Source: an uncultured Roseobacter sp. (GTDB lineage Bacteria; Pseudomonadota; Alphaproteobacteria; Rhodobacterales; Rhodobacteraceae). Taken from it: a DNA stretch of 64,000 nt. Location of the stretch: the NCBI RefSeq assembly GCF_947492555.1, contig NZ_CANLNE010000004.1, forward strand, positions 166,070 through 230,069, in the 5' to 3' direction. The notes under the pieces were generated by a model. It had not been told where the DNA came from, made no database searches, and was given only the letters and a program-made list of their open reading frames with translations. Shown in pieces: positions 1-8,107 of the stretch. A program made the position numbers and the translations under genes. The stretch's first letter is position 1; each line of letters starts with the position of its first letter.

Positions 1-1
1 C

Positions 2-373
2 GAGGTGCTCTCTGCCCGCCCGCAGTCGGGCAATTCATTCGCCACGGGCTTTGACGGCACAGCCGAGCTGTTGGACGCGGGCGCGCCCGACATCATCTGC
101 TATCTCAATGACCACATGGCCTTTGGCGGTTTGATGTGCTGCCAGATGCGTGGACTGTCCGTGCCGCAAGACCTCGGCATTGTTGGTTTCAATCAATTGG
201 ATCTGGCAAGCGTACTGCCGAGGAAACTGACAACCGTTCGGACGCTGCGGCGCCTGATGGGGATCACGGGCGCCACCCAGCTTCTGGCGCGGATCAACGG
301 GGTGCCGACGGAAAAGAGCAAACCCCTGCCGTTGGAACTGATCCCCGGTGAAACCACGCGGACGCAGATCTGA
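2..373 (+). CDS. LacI-family transcriptional regulator, C-terminal part
   Basis: The reading frame is open from the window edge, so only the last 123 or so residues are present. They match the C-terminal half of the periplasmic-binding-protein-like effector domain of LacI/GntR-type repressors: 'DIICYLNDHMAFGG' followed by 'GLSVPQDLGIVGFN' and the closing 'LTTVRT' strand are typical of this family. The DNA-binding domain lies outside the window, so target and ligand cannot be judged. It ends 31 bp before the convergent DUF5666 gene. Family assignment is from recognised motifs. Confidence 0.8.
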   Translation, partial: EVLSARPQSGNSFATGFDGTAELLDAGAPDIICYLNDHMAFGGLMCCQMRGLSVPQDLGIVGFNQLDLASVLPRKLTTVRTLRRLMGITGATQLLARINGVPTEKSKPLPLELIPGETTRTQI

Positions 374-404
374 CAAAGATCGCACGGGATCGTCTTGCTG
401 GGTG

Positions 405-1328
405 CTATCGGCTCAGTCGGCGCAGCACCCGGCGGCGTGCCTGGGTCCCTTCAGGCAAAATCACCGCGCTGTCGGCGGCAAACCGCCCCGTATAGGCACC
501 GCTGAACCGGACCCGCGCTTCAGCATATCGCCGCAGATCCAGGGTCCGCTCGAAACTATGGCCGAGGCCGGAAATCCGGTAGCCCGGTGCCGTGTCGGTG
601 GGTTCGAGGTATCCTTCGATGGACAGGCGGGCCAACGGCCCGGCAGCGCCGACAAAACGTTGCGTGCTCAGCGTGTCGACCCGGAAGCGTCCGGTATCCG
701 CGTCATAGCGACCGGTGGCGCTTGCAAAGGAGCCTTGTGCCAGAGCGCCAACACCTCGGCCTCTTACAGAGACTGTACCAAGGCGTATGTCTCCCGCGCT
801 GCGCTTGACGTCGCCCGAGATCAGATCCAGTTCGGAACGCGCCGCGGTGAGACGGCTCGCCATCACACGCGGGCCTTGCCACAGGCCGGAGACAGCGACA
901 CGATCGCCAAGGACAAACCCGCGATCACTTCTGCCGGTCACAACCTCGACCCCGTTGATCTTCACCCTGCGCCCGTCTTCAGATGCGGCACTGATCCGTC
1001 CGACCAGCGGATGTGTCACATGTACCCGGCGCGCGATCAAAGCGTTGGGAGTGCCCGTCGCCTCGACCGTCAGGCTGTCGCCGATCTGCACATCCTCTTC
1101 GCGCAGACCGCCGAAGCCATCGCTGAACCGTGTTGTCGCGTCTGTCTGCACGCGGTTCCCGCCGACAATCAGGCTGCCGAAATCGGTCAGCACACCGACG
1201 ATCCCGGTGCCACCGATCCCGCCTTCGACCTCGCGCTCCGCCGATTGCGACCAGACGGTGCCCGGCAGCATCAGGCCGGACAGACCTGCGGCCAAGGCTG
1301 CGCGGCGGGAGAATTTACCGGTCGTCAT
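405..1328 (-). CDS. DUF5666 domain protein, probably Tat-exported
   Basis: A 307-residue protein. The N-terminus has a twin-arginine-like signal (SRRAALAAGL) and a hydrophobic stretch ending near 'TVWSQS'. The mature part is a series of small beta-barrel-like repeats (for example 'LTDFGSLIVGGNRVQTD' and 'VGRISAASEDGRRVKINGVEV') as in DUF5666 proteins, whose function is not established. The start at 1328 is chosen because the signal begins there; longer versions would run far into the upstream gene. It overlaps the 3' end of the DUF6502 gene by 14 bp, so the two are very likely cotranscribed and may work together. Confidence 0.8.
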   Translation of the reverse strand: MTTGKFSRRAALAAGLSGLMLPGTVWSQSAEREVEGGIGGTGIVGVLTDFGSLIVGGNRVQTDATTRFSDGFGGLREEDVQIGDSLTVEATGTPNALIARRVHVTHPLVGRISAASEDGRRVKINGVEVVTGRSDRGFVLGDRVAVSGLWQGPRVMASRLTAARSELDLISGDVKRSAGDIRLGTVSVRGRGVGALAQGSFASATGRYDADTGRFRVDTLSTQRFVGAAGPLARLSIEGYLEPTDTAPGYRISGLGHSFERTLDLRRYAEARVRFSGAYTGRFAADSAVILPEGTQARRRVLRRLSR

Positions 1329-2157
1329 CTGAGGTCTTTCCTTTTGTCTCGGCGTCTTCATCTTCCTTGTAGAAAAACACGCCAAATCTGAATCGGTGGG
1401 TGGCAGAGGCCTCTGTCTTGTCTTTTGCCTGTTTGCCCGCAGCCAGCGCATTGATTTGCCGCAAGGCATCCAGCGAAAGACGCCGCGCCTCGCTTTCGAC
1501 GTCCTCTACGGATGCCGCGTTGAGGTGGTTGTAGAACACCGCGCGTTCCAGGTGTTGCGGGTCATTGGACAGCAGGTTTTCGACCGCCGCCTGCATGTGG
1601 TCCCCAAGGTTGTGCGCAAAGAAATGCAGTTTCTGATCGGTGTCCGCAGAGCCGACGAGACCCTCTGACATCAGGCTGACCTGATCCTCGTCAACGCCTG
1701 TGATGCCTTGCCGCGTCAATTCATCCAGCACCGTACGGGGCCGTATGTCCCTGCTGATAGACTGCACCAGCGTTTCGAAACTTGGGCCGTCCTGACCAAA
1801 GCGAGGCAGGACGCGGGGCTGACCGTCTTCAAGATAGACAGGGTCCGACATCCAGCGTCCCACCACGGTCAGCAGGATGGAAACCTTGCGCTGTGTCTCG
1901 CCATCCTCTTCCTGATCGCGGGTGCGAAATTCCTTGACGTCGCGCCGGTGCACCCCGGTCAACACCGTGACCCGGCTGTCTGTTGCCGCCGTGCCCAGAT
2001 CATCGGAAGCGACCTCCACGTAGGTCTGTTTTACGATGCGGTAGAGTGCCGGAGCAGACACGCCCTGCGCAATCAGCGCGCGCACCAATGGCCTGAGAAG
2101 ACGTCTCAGCGCCCGCTCGAACAGGCGGGATTGAGAGATGGGGTCGCGCGCAGTCAT
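1315..2157 (-). CDS. DUF6502 family protein
   Basis: A 280-residue soluble protein starting 'MTARDPISQSRLFERAL'. The N-terminal third ('LLRPLVRALIAQGVSAPALYRIVK') resembles the helical, winged-helix-like start of DUF6502 proteins, followed by 'DSRVTVLTGVHRRDVKEFR', which suggests a nucleic-acid-binding role. That role is inferred. The frame is open well upstream, but the methionine at 2157 begins the conserved part. It is divergent from the fasciclin lipoprotein gene and translationally coupled to the DUF5666 gene behind it. Confidence 0.75.
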   Translation of the reverse strand: MTARDPISQSRLFERALRRLLRPLVRALIAQGVSAPALYRIVKQTYVEVASDDLGTAATDSRVTVLTGVHRRDVKEFRTRDQEEDGETQRKVSILLTVVGRWMSDPVYLEDGQPRVLPRFGQDGPSFETLVQSISRDIRPRTVLDELTRQGITGVDEDQVSLMSEGLVGSADTDQKLHFFAHNLGDHMQAAVENLLSNDPQHLERAVFYNHLNAASVEDVESEARRLSLDALRQINALAAGKQAKDKTEASATHRFRFGVFFYKEDEDAETKGKTSDDDR

Positions 2158-2241
2158 GGCGGCAACATGGGTGCAAGTGTGAAAAATTTCCACAAAAATC
2201 TTGCCAATTCCGGTGCTCGGTACAGATATGTCGCATGCATC

Positions 2242-2258
2242 GTGTGTAAAATACACAC
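2242..2258. promoter_or_regulatory. Perfect palindrome in the divergent DUF6502/fasciclin promoter gap
   Basis: Arms GTGTGT and ACACAC separated by AAAAT form a perfect inverted repeat 23 bp before the fasciclin start codon. It lies just upstream of a strong ribosome-binding site (AAAGGAGG at 2265-2272). A possible promoter, TTGCCA at 2201 and AGATAT at 2224 with a 17-bp gap, sits just upstream, so a bound protein would block transcription. Operator function is inferred; the DUF6502 protein is one candidate binder. Confidence 0.45.
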
Positions 2259-2281
2259 AACTATAAAGGAGGACCCACTTG

Positions 2282-2773
2282 ATGACGTTTTCGAAACTGC
2301 TGAAGGCATCTGCTCTGGCCGCAACCGTGGCCCTTGCGGGATGCGCCGGAACCACCGCGCCGCCCAATCCCGATATTGTCGAGGTCGCGCAGTCGGCGGG
2401 CTCCTTCGACACCCTGGTCGCCGCAGTGAGCGCCGCCGATCTGGTGGACACGCTGAAGAGCGATGGCCCCTTCACGGTGTTTGCGCCAACCGATGAGGCC
2501 TTTGCCGCCTTGCCCGCAGGCACCGTTGAGACATTGCTGAAGCCGGAGAACAAAGACCAGCTGACCGCGATCCTGACCTACCACGTGCTGCCCGGCAAGG
2601 TGATGGCGGCGGATGTGGCAGGCAAACGCCTCAGCCCCACAACCGTGAACGGCAAGGCCCTGAGGGTTGACGGGCGCAACGGCGTGAAAGTCGGCAATGC
2701 AACGGTTGTCAGCGCGGATATCACGGCCTCGAACGGTGTGATCCACGTGATCGACAAAGTGCTTTTGCCCTGA
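2282..2773 (+). CDS. Fasciclin (FAS1) domain lipoprotein
   Basis: A 163-residue protein with a lipoprotein signal peptide and lipobox (LAGC, Cys near residue 21), then one FAS1 domain: '[17 protein letters not shown]', '[17 protein letters not shown]', 'LTYHVLPGK' and '[13 protein letters not shown]' are the family's H1, H2 and closing motifs. FAS1 domains mediate adhesion in the envelope or matrix. The ATG at 2282 is preferred over a TTG one codon earlier because AAAGGAGG lies 9 bp upstream. The FAS1-RTX gene follows 23 bp later, so both probably share a transcript. Confidence 0.9.
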   Translation: MTFSKLLKASALAATVALAGCAGTTAPPNPDIVEVAQSAGSFDTLVAAVSAADLVDTLKSDGPFTVFAPTDEAFAALPAGTVETLLKPENKDQLTAILTYHVLPGKVMAADVAGKRLSPTTVNGKALRVDGRNGVKVGNATVVSADITASNGVIHVIDKVLLP

Positions 2774-2796
2774 TCCAAGACTGAGAGGACGTTAAC

Positions 2797-4719
2797 ATGA
2801 GTGTTTTTACTTTCACCGGGTTCGCCTCGGCCGATCTCTTTGGTGCAGGCCACATTGCCCGACACGCCAGTTTCACAATGCCTGAAGCGGCAACCCTCGA
2901 CTTCAGCGTGACCGATGACGACGCATACCTGTCGGGGGACGCGTTCAGAAACGAGCGCGGCGATGACAGATCCGGCCAGACCGCAACCATTGTCCGCGAT
3001 GGCGAGGAGGTCGGCAATGGTGGCCGCCTTTACGCCGAACAGGTGTGGCATCTCTACGGCGACAACGGTCAGACCTACAGGCTGGTGGAGCTGGAACAGC
3101 CGGGCCGGTTGCCGGACAGCTTCACCTTTCTCGGGCCCGTTCCGCCTGCGGGGGTGACGCTCACCGTCGGGGGCACTGCCAATGTGTTCCGGGGGCTGAA
3201 ATACGATGACCTCTCTGCGGGGGATCTGCCGGCGCCACCGCCCAACATTGTCGACATCGCGGCAGGTTCGAGTGATTTCAACATCCTCGTGCAGGCGTTG
3301 ACAGTCACGGGTCTGGCGGGGGCGGTGCATGCCTCGGACGACATCACCGTTTTCGCACCCACGGACGCTGCCTTCACCGCGCTGGCGGTTGATCTGGGGT
3401 TTGCCGGTGACCAGACGGATGAAGACGCCGTTTTTGGCTTCATTGCCGATGCCCTGGCCGGGCTTGCGCTGGATGGCGACCCGATCCCCTTGCTTGCGGA
3501 TATCCTGCTTTATCATGTGTCTCCGGGCGCCAAGACCGCCGAGGAAGTCGATGCCGCCAGTGAGGTGTCGACACTGCTCGACGGGGCGACGTTCGGATCG
3601 GAGGGCACTGAACTCGTGGACAACGAGCCTGACGTTGCCAATCCGAACATCGTGGCGGAGGACATCCCGGCGGCAAATGGCACCCTTCAGGTGATCGACC
3701 GGGTGCTGCTGCCCATCGACATTCCCGGCAACACGCCGCCGGAGCCGGAGCTGCCGACCCTGGCCGGTATCGTCGCGGCCAGCGGGGGTACCTTCGACCA
3801 GGACGGGACCGATTTCGATCTGCTGTTCAACGCGGTGCAGGCCGCGAACCTGACCGGAGCGCTGAATGATCCGGAGGCTGACCTCACGGTCTTTGCACCC
3901 AACGATGCGGCCTTTGTCGGCCTGTCGCAGGCGCTTGGGTTTGAGGGCAGTGATGAAGGTGAAGCCTTTGCCTATCTCGTGGAGGCGCTGACGCTTCTGG
4001 GTGGCGGCGATCCGATCCCGCTCCTGACCGAGGTTCTGACCTATCACGTGGCCCCCGCGGCGCTTGGATCAGAGGCAGTACTGGCCGCCACAGAAATCGA
4101 AACCCTGCAGGGCGGTACGTTGGGGGTCGATGGGGCCACGCTGGTGGATGCCGACCCGGACGTGCCCGATCCGACGCTGATTGCTACCGATATCGCAGCC
4201 TCGAACGGCATTGCGCATGTGCTGGACGGCGTGCTCCTGCCTGCTGACCTGTTGCAATCGGACGGGTCGAATGATGTGGATTTCATCATCGACGACGATA
4301 GCAGCAGCCATATCCGCACGGGTCGTGACAATGATCTGGTCGATGGCAACGGTGGGCGCGATTTCATTACGCTGGGCCGTGGTGATGACGTTGGCTTTGG
4401 CGGGGATGGGAATGACATCATCCTGGGTGGGCGCGGAATGGATATGCTGACCGGCGGTCTGGGCAACGACAAGCTCTTTGGCGGGCGGGATGCGGATATC
4501 TTTATCTTCAATACCGGGGATGGGCACGACCGCATCATCGGCTTTGAGGACGGTCTGGATCTGATTGATCTCAGCGGCACAAGGTTCGAAAGTTTCGCCG
4601 AGTTGGAGGATGCCATTCATGTCCGTGGCCACCGGGCAGAGATCAAGCTGAGCGAGGATCAGAGCATCCTGGTGCAGGGCACGCGCTTAAATCTGACGGA
4701 AGAGGATTTCATTTTCTGA
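2797..4719 (+). CDS. Secreted protein with two FAS1 domains and an RTX calcium-binding tail
   Basis: A 640-residue acidic protein without a classical signal peptide. Residues 1-145 form an N-terminal beta-rich region also found in other roseobacter RTX proteins. Two FAS1 domains follow at about 150-308 and 320-487, each with 'DITVFAPTDAAF' or 'DLTVFAPNDAAF' and a 'LYHV/TYHV' motif. Residues 495-575 hold RTX nonapeptides ('GRGDDVGFGGDGND', 'GGLGNDKLFGGRDAD') and a typical RTX C-terminal region. RTX proteins leave the cell by type I secretion and fold with calcium; no type I exporter is encoded in the window. An extracellular adhesion or matrix role is inferred. Confidence 0.85.
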   Translation: MSVFTFTGFASADLFGAGHIARHASFTMPEAATLDFSVTDDDAYLSGDAFRNERGDDRSGQTATIVRDGEEVGNGGRLYAEQVWHLYGDNGQTYRLVELEQPGRLPDSFTFLGPVPPAGVTLTVGGTANVFRGLKYDDLSAGDLPAPPPNIVDIAAGSSDFNILVQALTVTGLAGAVHASDDITVFAPTDAAFTALAVDLGFAGDQTDEDAVFGFIADALAGLALDGDPIPLLADILLYHVSPGAKTAEEVDAASEVSTLLDGATFGSEGTELVDNEPDVANPNIVAEDIPAANGTLQVIDRVLLPIDIPGNTPPEPELPTLAGIVAASGGTFDQDGTDFDLLFNAVQAANLTGALNDPEADLTVFAPNDAAFVGLSQALGFEGSDEGEAFAYLVEALTLLGGGDPIPLLTEVLTYHVAPAALGSEAVLAATEIETLQGGTLGVDGATLVDADPDVPDPTLIATDIAASNGIAHVLDGVLLPADLLQSDGSNDVDFIIDDDSSSHIRTGRDNDLVDGNGGRDFITLGRGDDVGFGGDGNDIILGGRGMDMLTGGLGNDKLFGGRDADIFIFNTGDGHDRIIGFEDGLDLIDLSGTRFESFAELEDAIHVRGHRAEIKLSEDQSILVQGTRLNLTEEDFIF

Positions 4720-4743
4720 CGGTCAATGCTTTTGGCTGTAAGG

Positions 4744-4772
4744 CCCGGCGCCGCGCAGTTGGCGGTGCCGGG
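4744..4772. terminator. GC-rich hairpin between convergent genes
   Basis: An 11-bp stem (CCCGGCGCCGC against GCGGTGCCGGG, with one G-T pair) and a 7-base loop lie 24 bp after the FAS1-RTX stop codon and before the convergent LysR gene's stop. No clear T-run follows, so this is a probable but weak bidirectional terminator. Confidence 0.45.
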
Positions 4773-4836
4773 TCCGTGTTCCGGACGCGGCGCGGTCCTG
4801 CGACCGGATGGATGTGCTTCACAGCGTTCCTGGCGG

Positions 4837-5736
4837 TCAGCCCCCGAGAACAGGGGATGGCCTCGTAACCTCCAGAAACCAGTCAACGAACTGCTGTTGT
4901 TGTTCCGGCAGCGCGGTGGCCTTCAGGGCGACGTAATACCCTTCTTCTGCAGGGACATGTGGCAGGGCGATTTCACGAAGGTCACCGTGCTGGATCGCGT
5001 TGCGCGTGATCTGACAATGGGTCAGGGCGACACCGGCCCCGGCGATGGCAAGGTCCACCGCCATGCCGTGGGTATCGACGTAAAGATCGGTCTCTAAAGC
5101 CTCTGGGAGTTTGTGCTGACGTGACAGGCTGGTCCATCCCGTTGACAGGCCAACCGCCTGTATCAAAGGAAAGGCGCGCAGGTCTGCCAGATGTACGGAC
5201 TTCGGCAATGTGTCCGCGACCTGAGGCGCTGCCACGACATGCAGATGTGACGGTTCCAGCAGGCTGGCACCGGTCCCCACGACCCCCGGCGCGCCAAAGC
5301 GGATCTCGATGTCTGCGGTGCTGGCGGCGAAGTCATCCGGCCAGATCGTCGTGATCAGTTGAAGCGCAATGTCCGGATGGCGCGCAGTGAAAGCGGCTAT
5401 GTGTGGAGCGATCACGAAATGGGCGATACTGGCACTGGTGGCGATGGTCAGCTTTGCCCGATCGCCATCGGGGATAAACCGGCGCACGGCCTGGGTCAGC
5501 AGGCCCATCGCTGCCGTCACATCCGGCACCAGCAGGCGCCCGGCATCTGTCAGTTGCAGGGACCGGTTCGCGCGCACGAAAAGCTGACATCCCAGCCGGT
5601 CTTCGAGGGCCCGCACATGCTGGCTGATCGCGGATTGCGTGAATCCCAGCTCGTCCGCGGCGAGGGTAAAGCTCAGATGCCGCGCGGCGGCTTCGAATGC
5701 CCGGAACCATGTGAGCGGAGGCAGGGATTTCGACAT
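4837..5736 (-). CDS. LysR-family transcriptional regulator, GcvA type
   Basis: A 299-residue protein. Residues 5-65 form the winged helix-turn-helix ('LTWFRAFEAAARHLSFT', 'LGFTQSAISQHVRALE', 'LFVRANRSLQLTDAG'), which is the GcvA-like version of the LysR domain. The rest is the type 2 periplasmic-binding fold that senses a small molecule. It is divergent from the AA_synth gene; the 106-bp gap holds a palindrome with ATTAG/CTAAT arms, the core bound by E. coli GcvA. It therefore probably controls the catabolic operon starting at 5843 and itself, with a pathway metabolite as inducer (inferred). Confidence 0.9.
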   Translation of the reverse strand: MSKSLPPLTWFRAFEAAARHLSFTLAADELGFTQSAISQHVRALEDRLGCQLFVRANRSLQLTDAGRLLVPDVTAAMGLLTQAVRRFIPDGDRAKLTIATSASIAHFVIAPHIAAFTARHPDIALQLITTIWPDDFAASTADIEIRFGAPGVVGTGASLLEPSHLHVVAAPQVADTLPKSVHLADLRAFPLIQAVGLSTGWTSLSRQHKLPEALETDLYVDTHGMAVDLAIAGAGVALTHCQITRNAIQHGDLREIALPHVPAEEGYYVALKATALPEQQQQFVDWFLEVTRPSPVLGG

Positions 5737-5746
5737 AGGGGCAATC

Positions 5747-5765
5747 TCATTAGACTATCTAATGA
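5747..5765. promoter_or_regulatory. Probable LysR operator with ATTAG/CTAAT arms
   Basis: Perfect 7-bp arms TCATTAG and CTAATGA separated by ACTAT lie between the divergent LysR and AA_synth genes, 10 bp from the LysR start codon. GcvA-type regulators are known to bind CTAAT half-sites, which fits the protein encoded next to it. The site is close enough to the LysR start for autoregulation. Confidence 0.6.
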
Positions 5766-5842
5766 ATTCATATCATTTTCTATCGTTTGTCACACTCTTT
5801 TGCCGTGGATAGAGTTTCACGACAACAGGGAGAGGTGTTTTC

Positions 5843-6442
5843 ATGCAGCCAGATATCCGGAAAATCGTTACATATCAGGAAGATGTTCTGGTGGAGGGCT
5901 TCAAGCCTGCAGCTGAGCCGTGGGTGATGTGCGCTGCGGCAGCCGTAGTTAAAAACCCCTGGGCCGGGCGCTTTGTCGAGGATCTCAGCCCGGTGATTCA
6001 GGCCTTCGGCCCACCGCTCGGCGCTTTGCTGACCGAACGGGTCACCGCGATGACCGGGAGCGGCGAGAGGATTGAGGCCTTCGGCAAGGCCGCCGTGGTC
6101 GGGCTGGACGGAGAGATTGAGCACGCCTCGGGCCTGATCCACACGCTGCGGTTCGGCAATCACTTCCGACAGGCGGTTGGAGCAAAATCCTACCTCGCCT
6201 TCACCAATACTCGCGGCGGGGCGAATGCGCCCATCCAGATCCCCCTGATGGACAAGAATGATGCCGGGCGTCGCTCTCATTATCTGACGGTCCATTTCGC
6301 CATTTCGGATGCGCCGCGCGCCGATGAGTTGGTCATCGCGCTGGGGGCCGCAACAAGCGGACGTCCGCACCACCGGATCGGGGACAGATATCAGGATCTG
6401 AAGGAAATGGGTCATGACGTGGACAACCCGGCAGCGGTCTGA
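5843..6442 (+). CDS. AA_synth (former DUF1185) family protein
   Basis: A 199-residue soluble protein of the 'amino acid synthesis' Pfam family (PF06684), recognised by 'WVMCAAAAVVKNPWAGRF', the long conserved 'FGKAAVVGLDGEIEHASG' and 'NTRGGANAPIQIPLMDK'. The family's reaction is not established despite its name. It is the first gene of the operon controlled by the divergent LysR gene, and its 3' end overlaps the hydrolase gene by 29 bp. Its regular company with luciferase-like monooxygenases suggests a role in breakdown of an N-containing ring or amide (inference). Confidence 0.85.
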   Translation: MQPDIRKIVTYQEDVLVEGFKPAAEPWVMCAAAAVVKNPWAGRFVEDLSPVIQAFGPPLGALLTERVTAMTGSGERIEAFGKAAVVGLDGEIEHASGLIHTLRFGNHFRQAVGAKSYLAFTNTRGGANAPIQIPLMDKNDAGRRSHYLTVHFAISDAPRADELVIALGAATSGRPHHRIGDRYQDLKEMGHDVDNPAAV

Positions 6443-7226
6443 AGGCGCGGGTGCGCTGGCCTATTGCGTCGAAGGGCGCGGTCCAGCTGTGGTTCTGATC
6501 CACGGTGTCGGGCTGCGCGCGGAAGCGTGGAACGCGGTGTCCCCCATTCTTGCGCCCGACTTCACGGTCTACAGGATCGACATGCCGGGACACGGCGCAT
6601 CGCCGCTCGGCGGCGCGGCCAAGCTGAGCGACTACGTGGCGCGGGTATTGACCTTCATCCATGCATTGGACGGGCCTGTTTGTCTGGCGGGTCATTCCAT
6701 GGGGGCGATGATTGTTGTGGAAGTGGCAGCGCAAGCGCCCGAAAAGGTGGTGGCGGTTGCAGGTCTGAATGCAATCTACCGCCGGTCTGCCGAAGCCGCT
6801 GCCGCTGTCCAGAGCAGGGCGGCCGCTTTGACGCACTTGACCGCGCCCGATCCTGCGCCAACCCTCGCGCGCTGGTTCGGGGCGGCGCCCTCCGGAGCAA
6901 CGGCCGAGGCCGCTGCGGCGTGCCGGAGTTGGTTGACGCAGGTCGACCCAGATGGCTACGCAACCGCTTACAGGATTTTTGCGCGGCACGACGGGCCATC
7001 TGAAAAGAGGCTGCGGCGTTTGCAGATGCCCGCCCTCTTCCAGACCGGGGCGGATGATCCGAACTCGACGCCCGATATGTCACAGGCCATGGCGGCGAAG
7101 GCGCCTTTTGGTCAGGCACTAACCGTCCCGGGTGCCGCGCATATGATGCCGATGACCCATCCCGATGCGATGGCGGAGGCTCTGCACAGCTGTTTTACCC
7201 GCAGGGTCCAAGCTGATGCGGATTGA
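6414..7226 (+). CDS. Alpha/beta hydrolase
   Basis: A 270-residue single-domain hydrolase. It shows the oxyanion-hole motif 'LIHGVGL' (about 28-34), the nucleophile elbow GHSMG with Ser95, a likely acid in 'TGADDPNS' and the catalytic His in 'VPGAAHMM'. All triad residues are present. It overlaps both neighbours (29 bp upstream, 11 bp downstream), so it is firmly in the operon. Next to a flavin reductase and luciferase-like monooxygenase it resembles RutD of uracil breakdown or TgnD of trigonelline breakdown, so an amide or ester product of ring opening is a likely substrate (inference). Confidence 0.85.
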   Translation: MTWTTRQRSEGAGALAYCVEGRGPAVVLIHGVGLRAEAWNAVSPILAPDFTVYRIDMPGHGASPLGGAAKLSDYVARVLTFIHALDGPVCLAGHSMGAMIVVEVAAQAPEKVVAVAGLNAIYRRSAEAAAAVQSRAAALTHLTAPDPAPTLARWFGAAPSGATAEAAAACRSWLTQVDPDGYATAYRIFARHDGPSEKRLRRLQMPALFQTGADDPNSTPDMSQAMAAKAPFGQALTVPGAAHMMPMTHPDAMAEALHSCFTRRVQADAD

Positions 7227-8106
7227 TCGGACAACCCTGCGCGCGGCCTTCAGCCGGTTCCTGACCGGGGTCACGGTGGTCACCACACGAACTGCAACCG
7301 GGGAGCCGGTGGGCTTCACCGCTAATTCCTTTTCCTCCGTGTCGCTGAACCCGCCGATGCTGCTGGTTTGCCCCGGCAATCACCTGAGCGGTTTTCACGC
7401 CTTTCGCGACGCCACGCAGTTCGGGGTCAGCATCCTGGCGGAAGGGCAGGAGGCCGTCTCCAACCTCTTCGCGTCCCGCGCCGCAGACAGGTTTGCAAAC
7501 TGCGACTGGGAAGAAGCGGACGGCATGCCCCTCATCGCAGGACGGGCCGCGGGATTTGTCTGCACGACATCGTCCGTGGTCGCAGCGGGCGATCACATCG
7601 TGCTGATCGGCCAGGTCTCTCACTTCGATGATGCCGCGCGGCCCGGCCTCGGCTACGGGCCCGAGGGCTATTTCTCGCAGTCCAAGGAGCGCAAGGCAGA
7701 AGCAGCGGCGACGCGTGCCAGTGTTCTGCTGGATGATGGGGCAAGGGTCTACCTGACCGATCAGGGGCAGTTGCCAACGGTTCCTGTTCAAAGAGGGGAA
7801 AGTCCCCTGAGCGTCTTGGAAGCCGGGCTCATCGCACGTCAGATCCGGGCGGAATTGAGCGTCGTCTACGCGATCTACGATGAAGGTGAAACCTGCAGGC
7901 ATATCGTGTTTCGCGGCAGAACCAAGGGCCTGCAACCGGGGTTGCAAGCCCAGGATATCGTGACGCTCGACACCTCGCAGGCGAACAACACAGCCGTGCG
8001 CGCCCTGCTGGATCGGTTTCGACAGGAACATCGGGCACAGAGTTTCGGGCTTTATGTCGGGGACGCACATGCAGGTGACGTGCTGCCTGCCCAAGGGAGG
8101 GATTGA
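7216..8106 (+). CDS. Flavin reductase with C-terminal extension
   Basis: A 296-residue protein. Residues 1-155 are a flavin-reductase-like FMN-binding domain ('FSRFLTGVTVVTTRT', 'GFTANSFSSVSLNPPMLL', 'HIVLIGQVSHF'). Residues 165-296 are an extra domain that may be regulatory, as in the reductases of some two-component monooxygenases. It would supply reduced flavin to the luciferase-like monooxygenase encoded immediately downstream. The start at 7216 overlaps the hydrolase stop; the next gene's start lies at its stop codon, which implies tight coupling. Confidence 0.85.
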   Translation: MRIDRTTLRAAFSRFLTGVTVVTTRTATGEPVGFTANSFSSVSLNPPMLLVCPGNHLSGFHAFRDATQFGVSILAEGQEAVSNLFASRAADRFANCDWEEADGMPLIAGRAAGFVCTTSSVVAAGDHIVLIGQVSHFDDAARPGLGYGPEGYFSQSKERKAEAAATRASVLLDDGARVYLTDQGQLPTVPVQRGESPLSVLEAGLIARQIRAELSVVYAIYDEGETCRHIVFRGRTKGLQPGLQAQDIVTLDTSQANNTAVRALLDRFRQEHRAQSFGLYVGDAHAGDVLPAQGRD

Positions 8107-8107
8107 G

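Noticed and set aside
348..1391. Long plus-strand open frame (347 codons) opposite the DUF5666 gene
   Set aside because: It has no domain-like sequence, and the minus strand encodes a recognisable DUF5666 protein with a Tat signal. High-GC DNA gives such antisense frames routinely.
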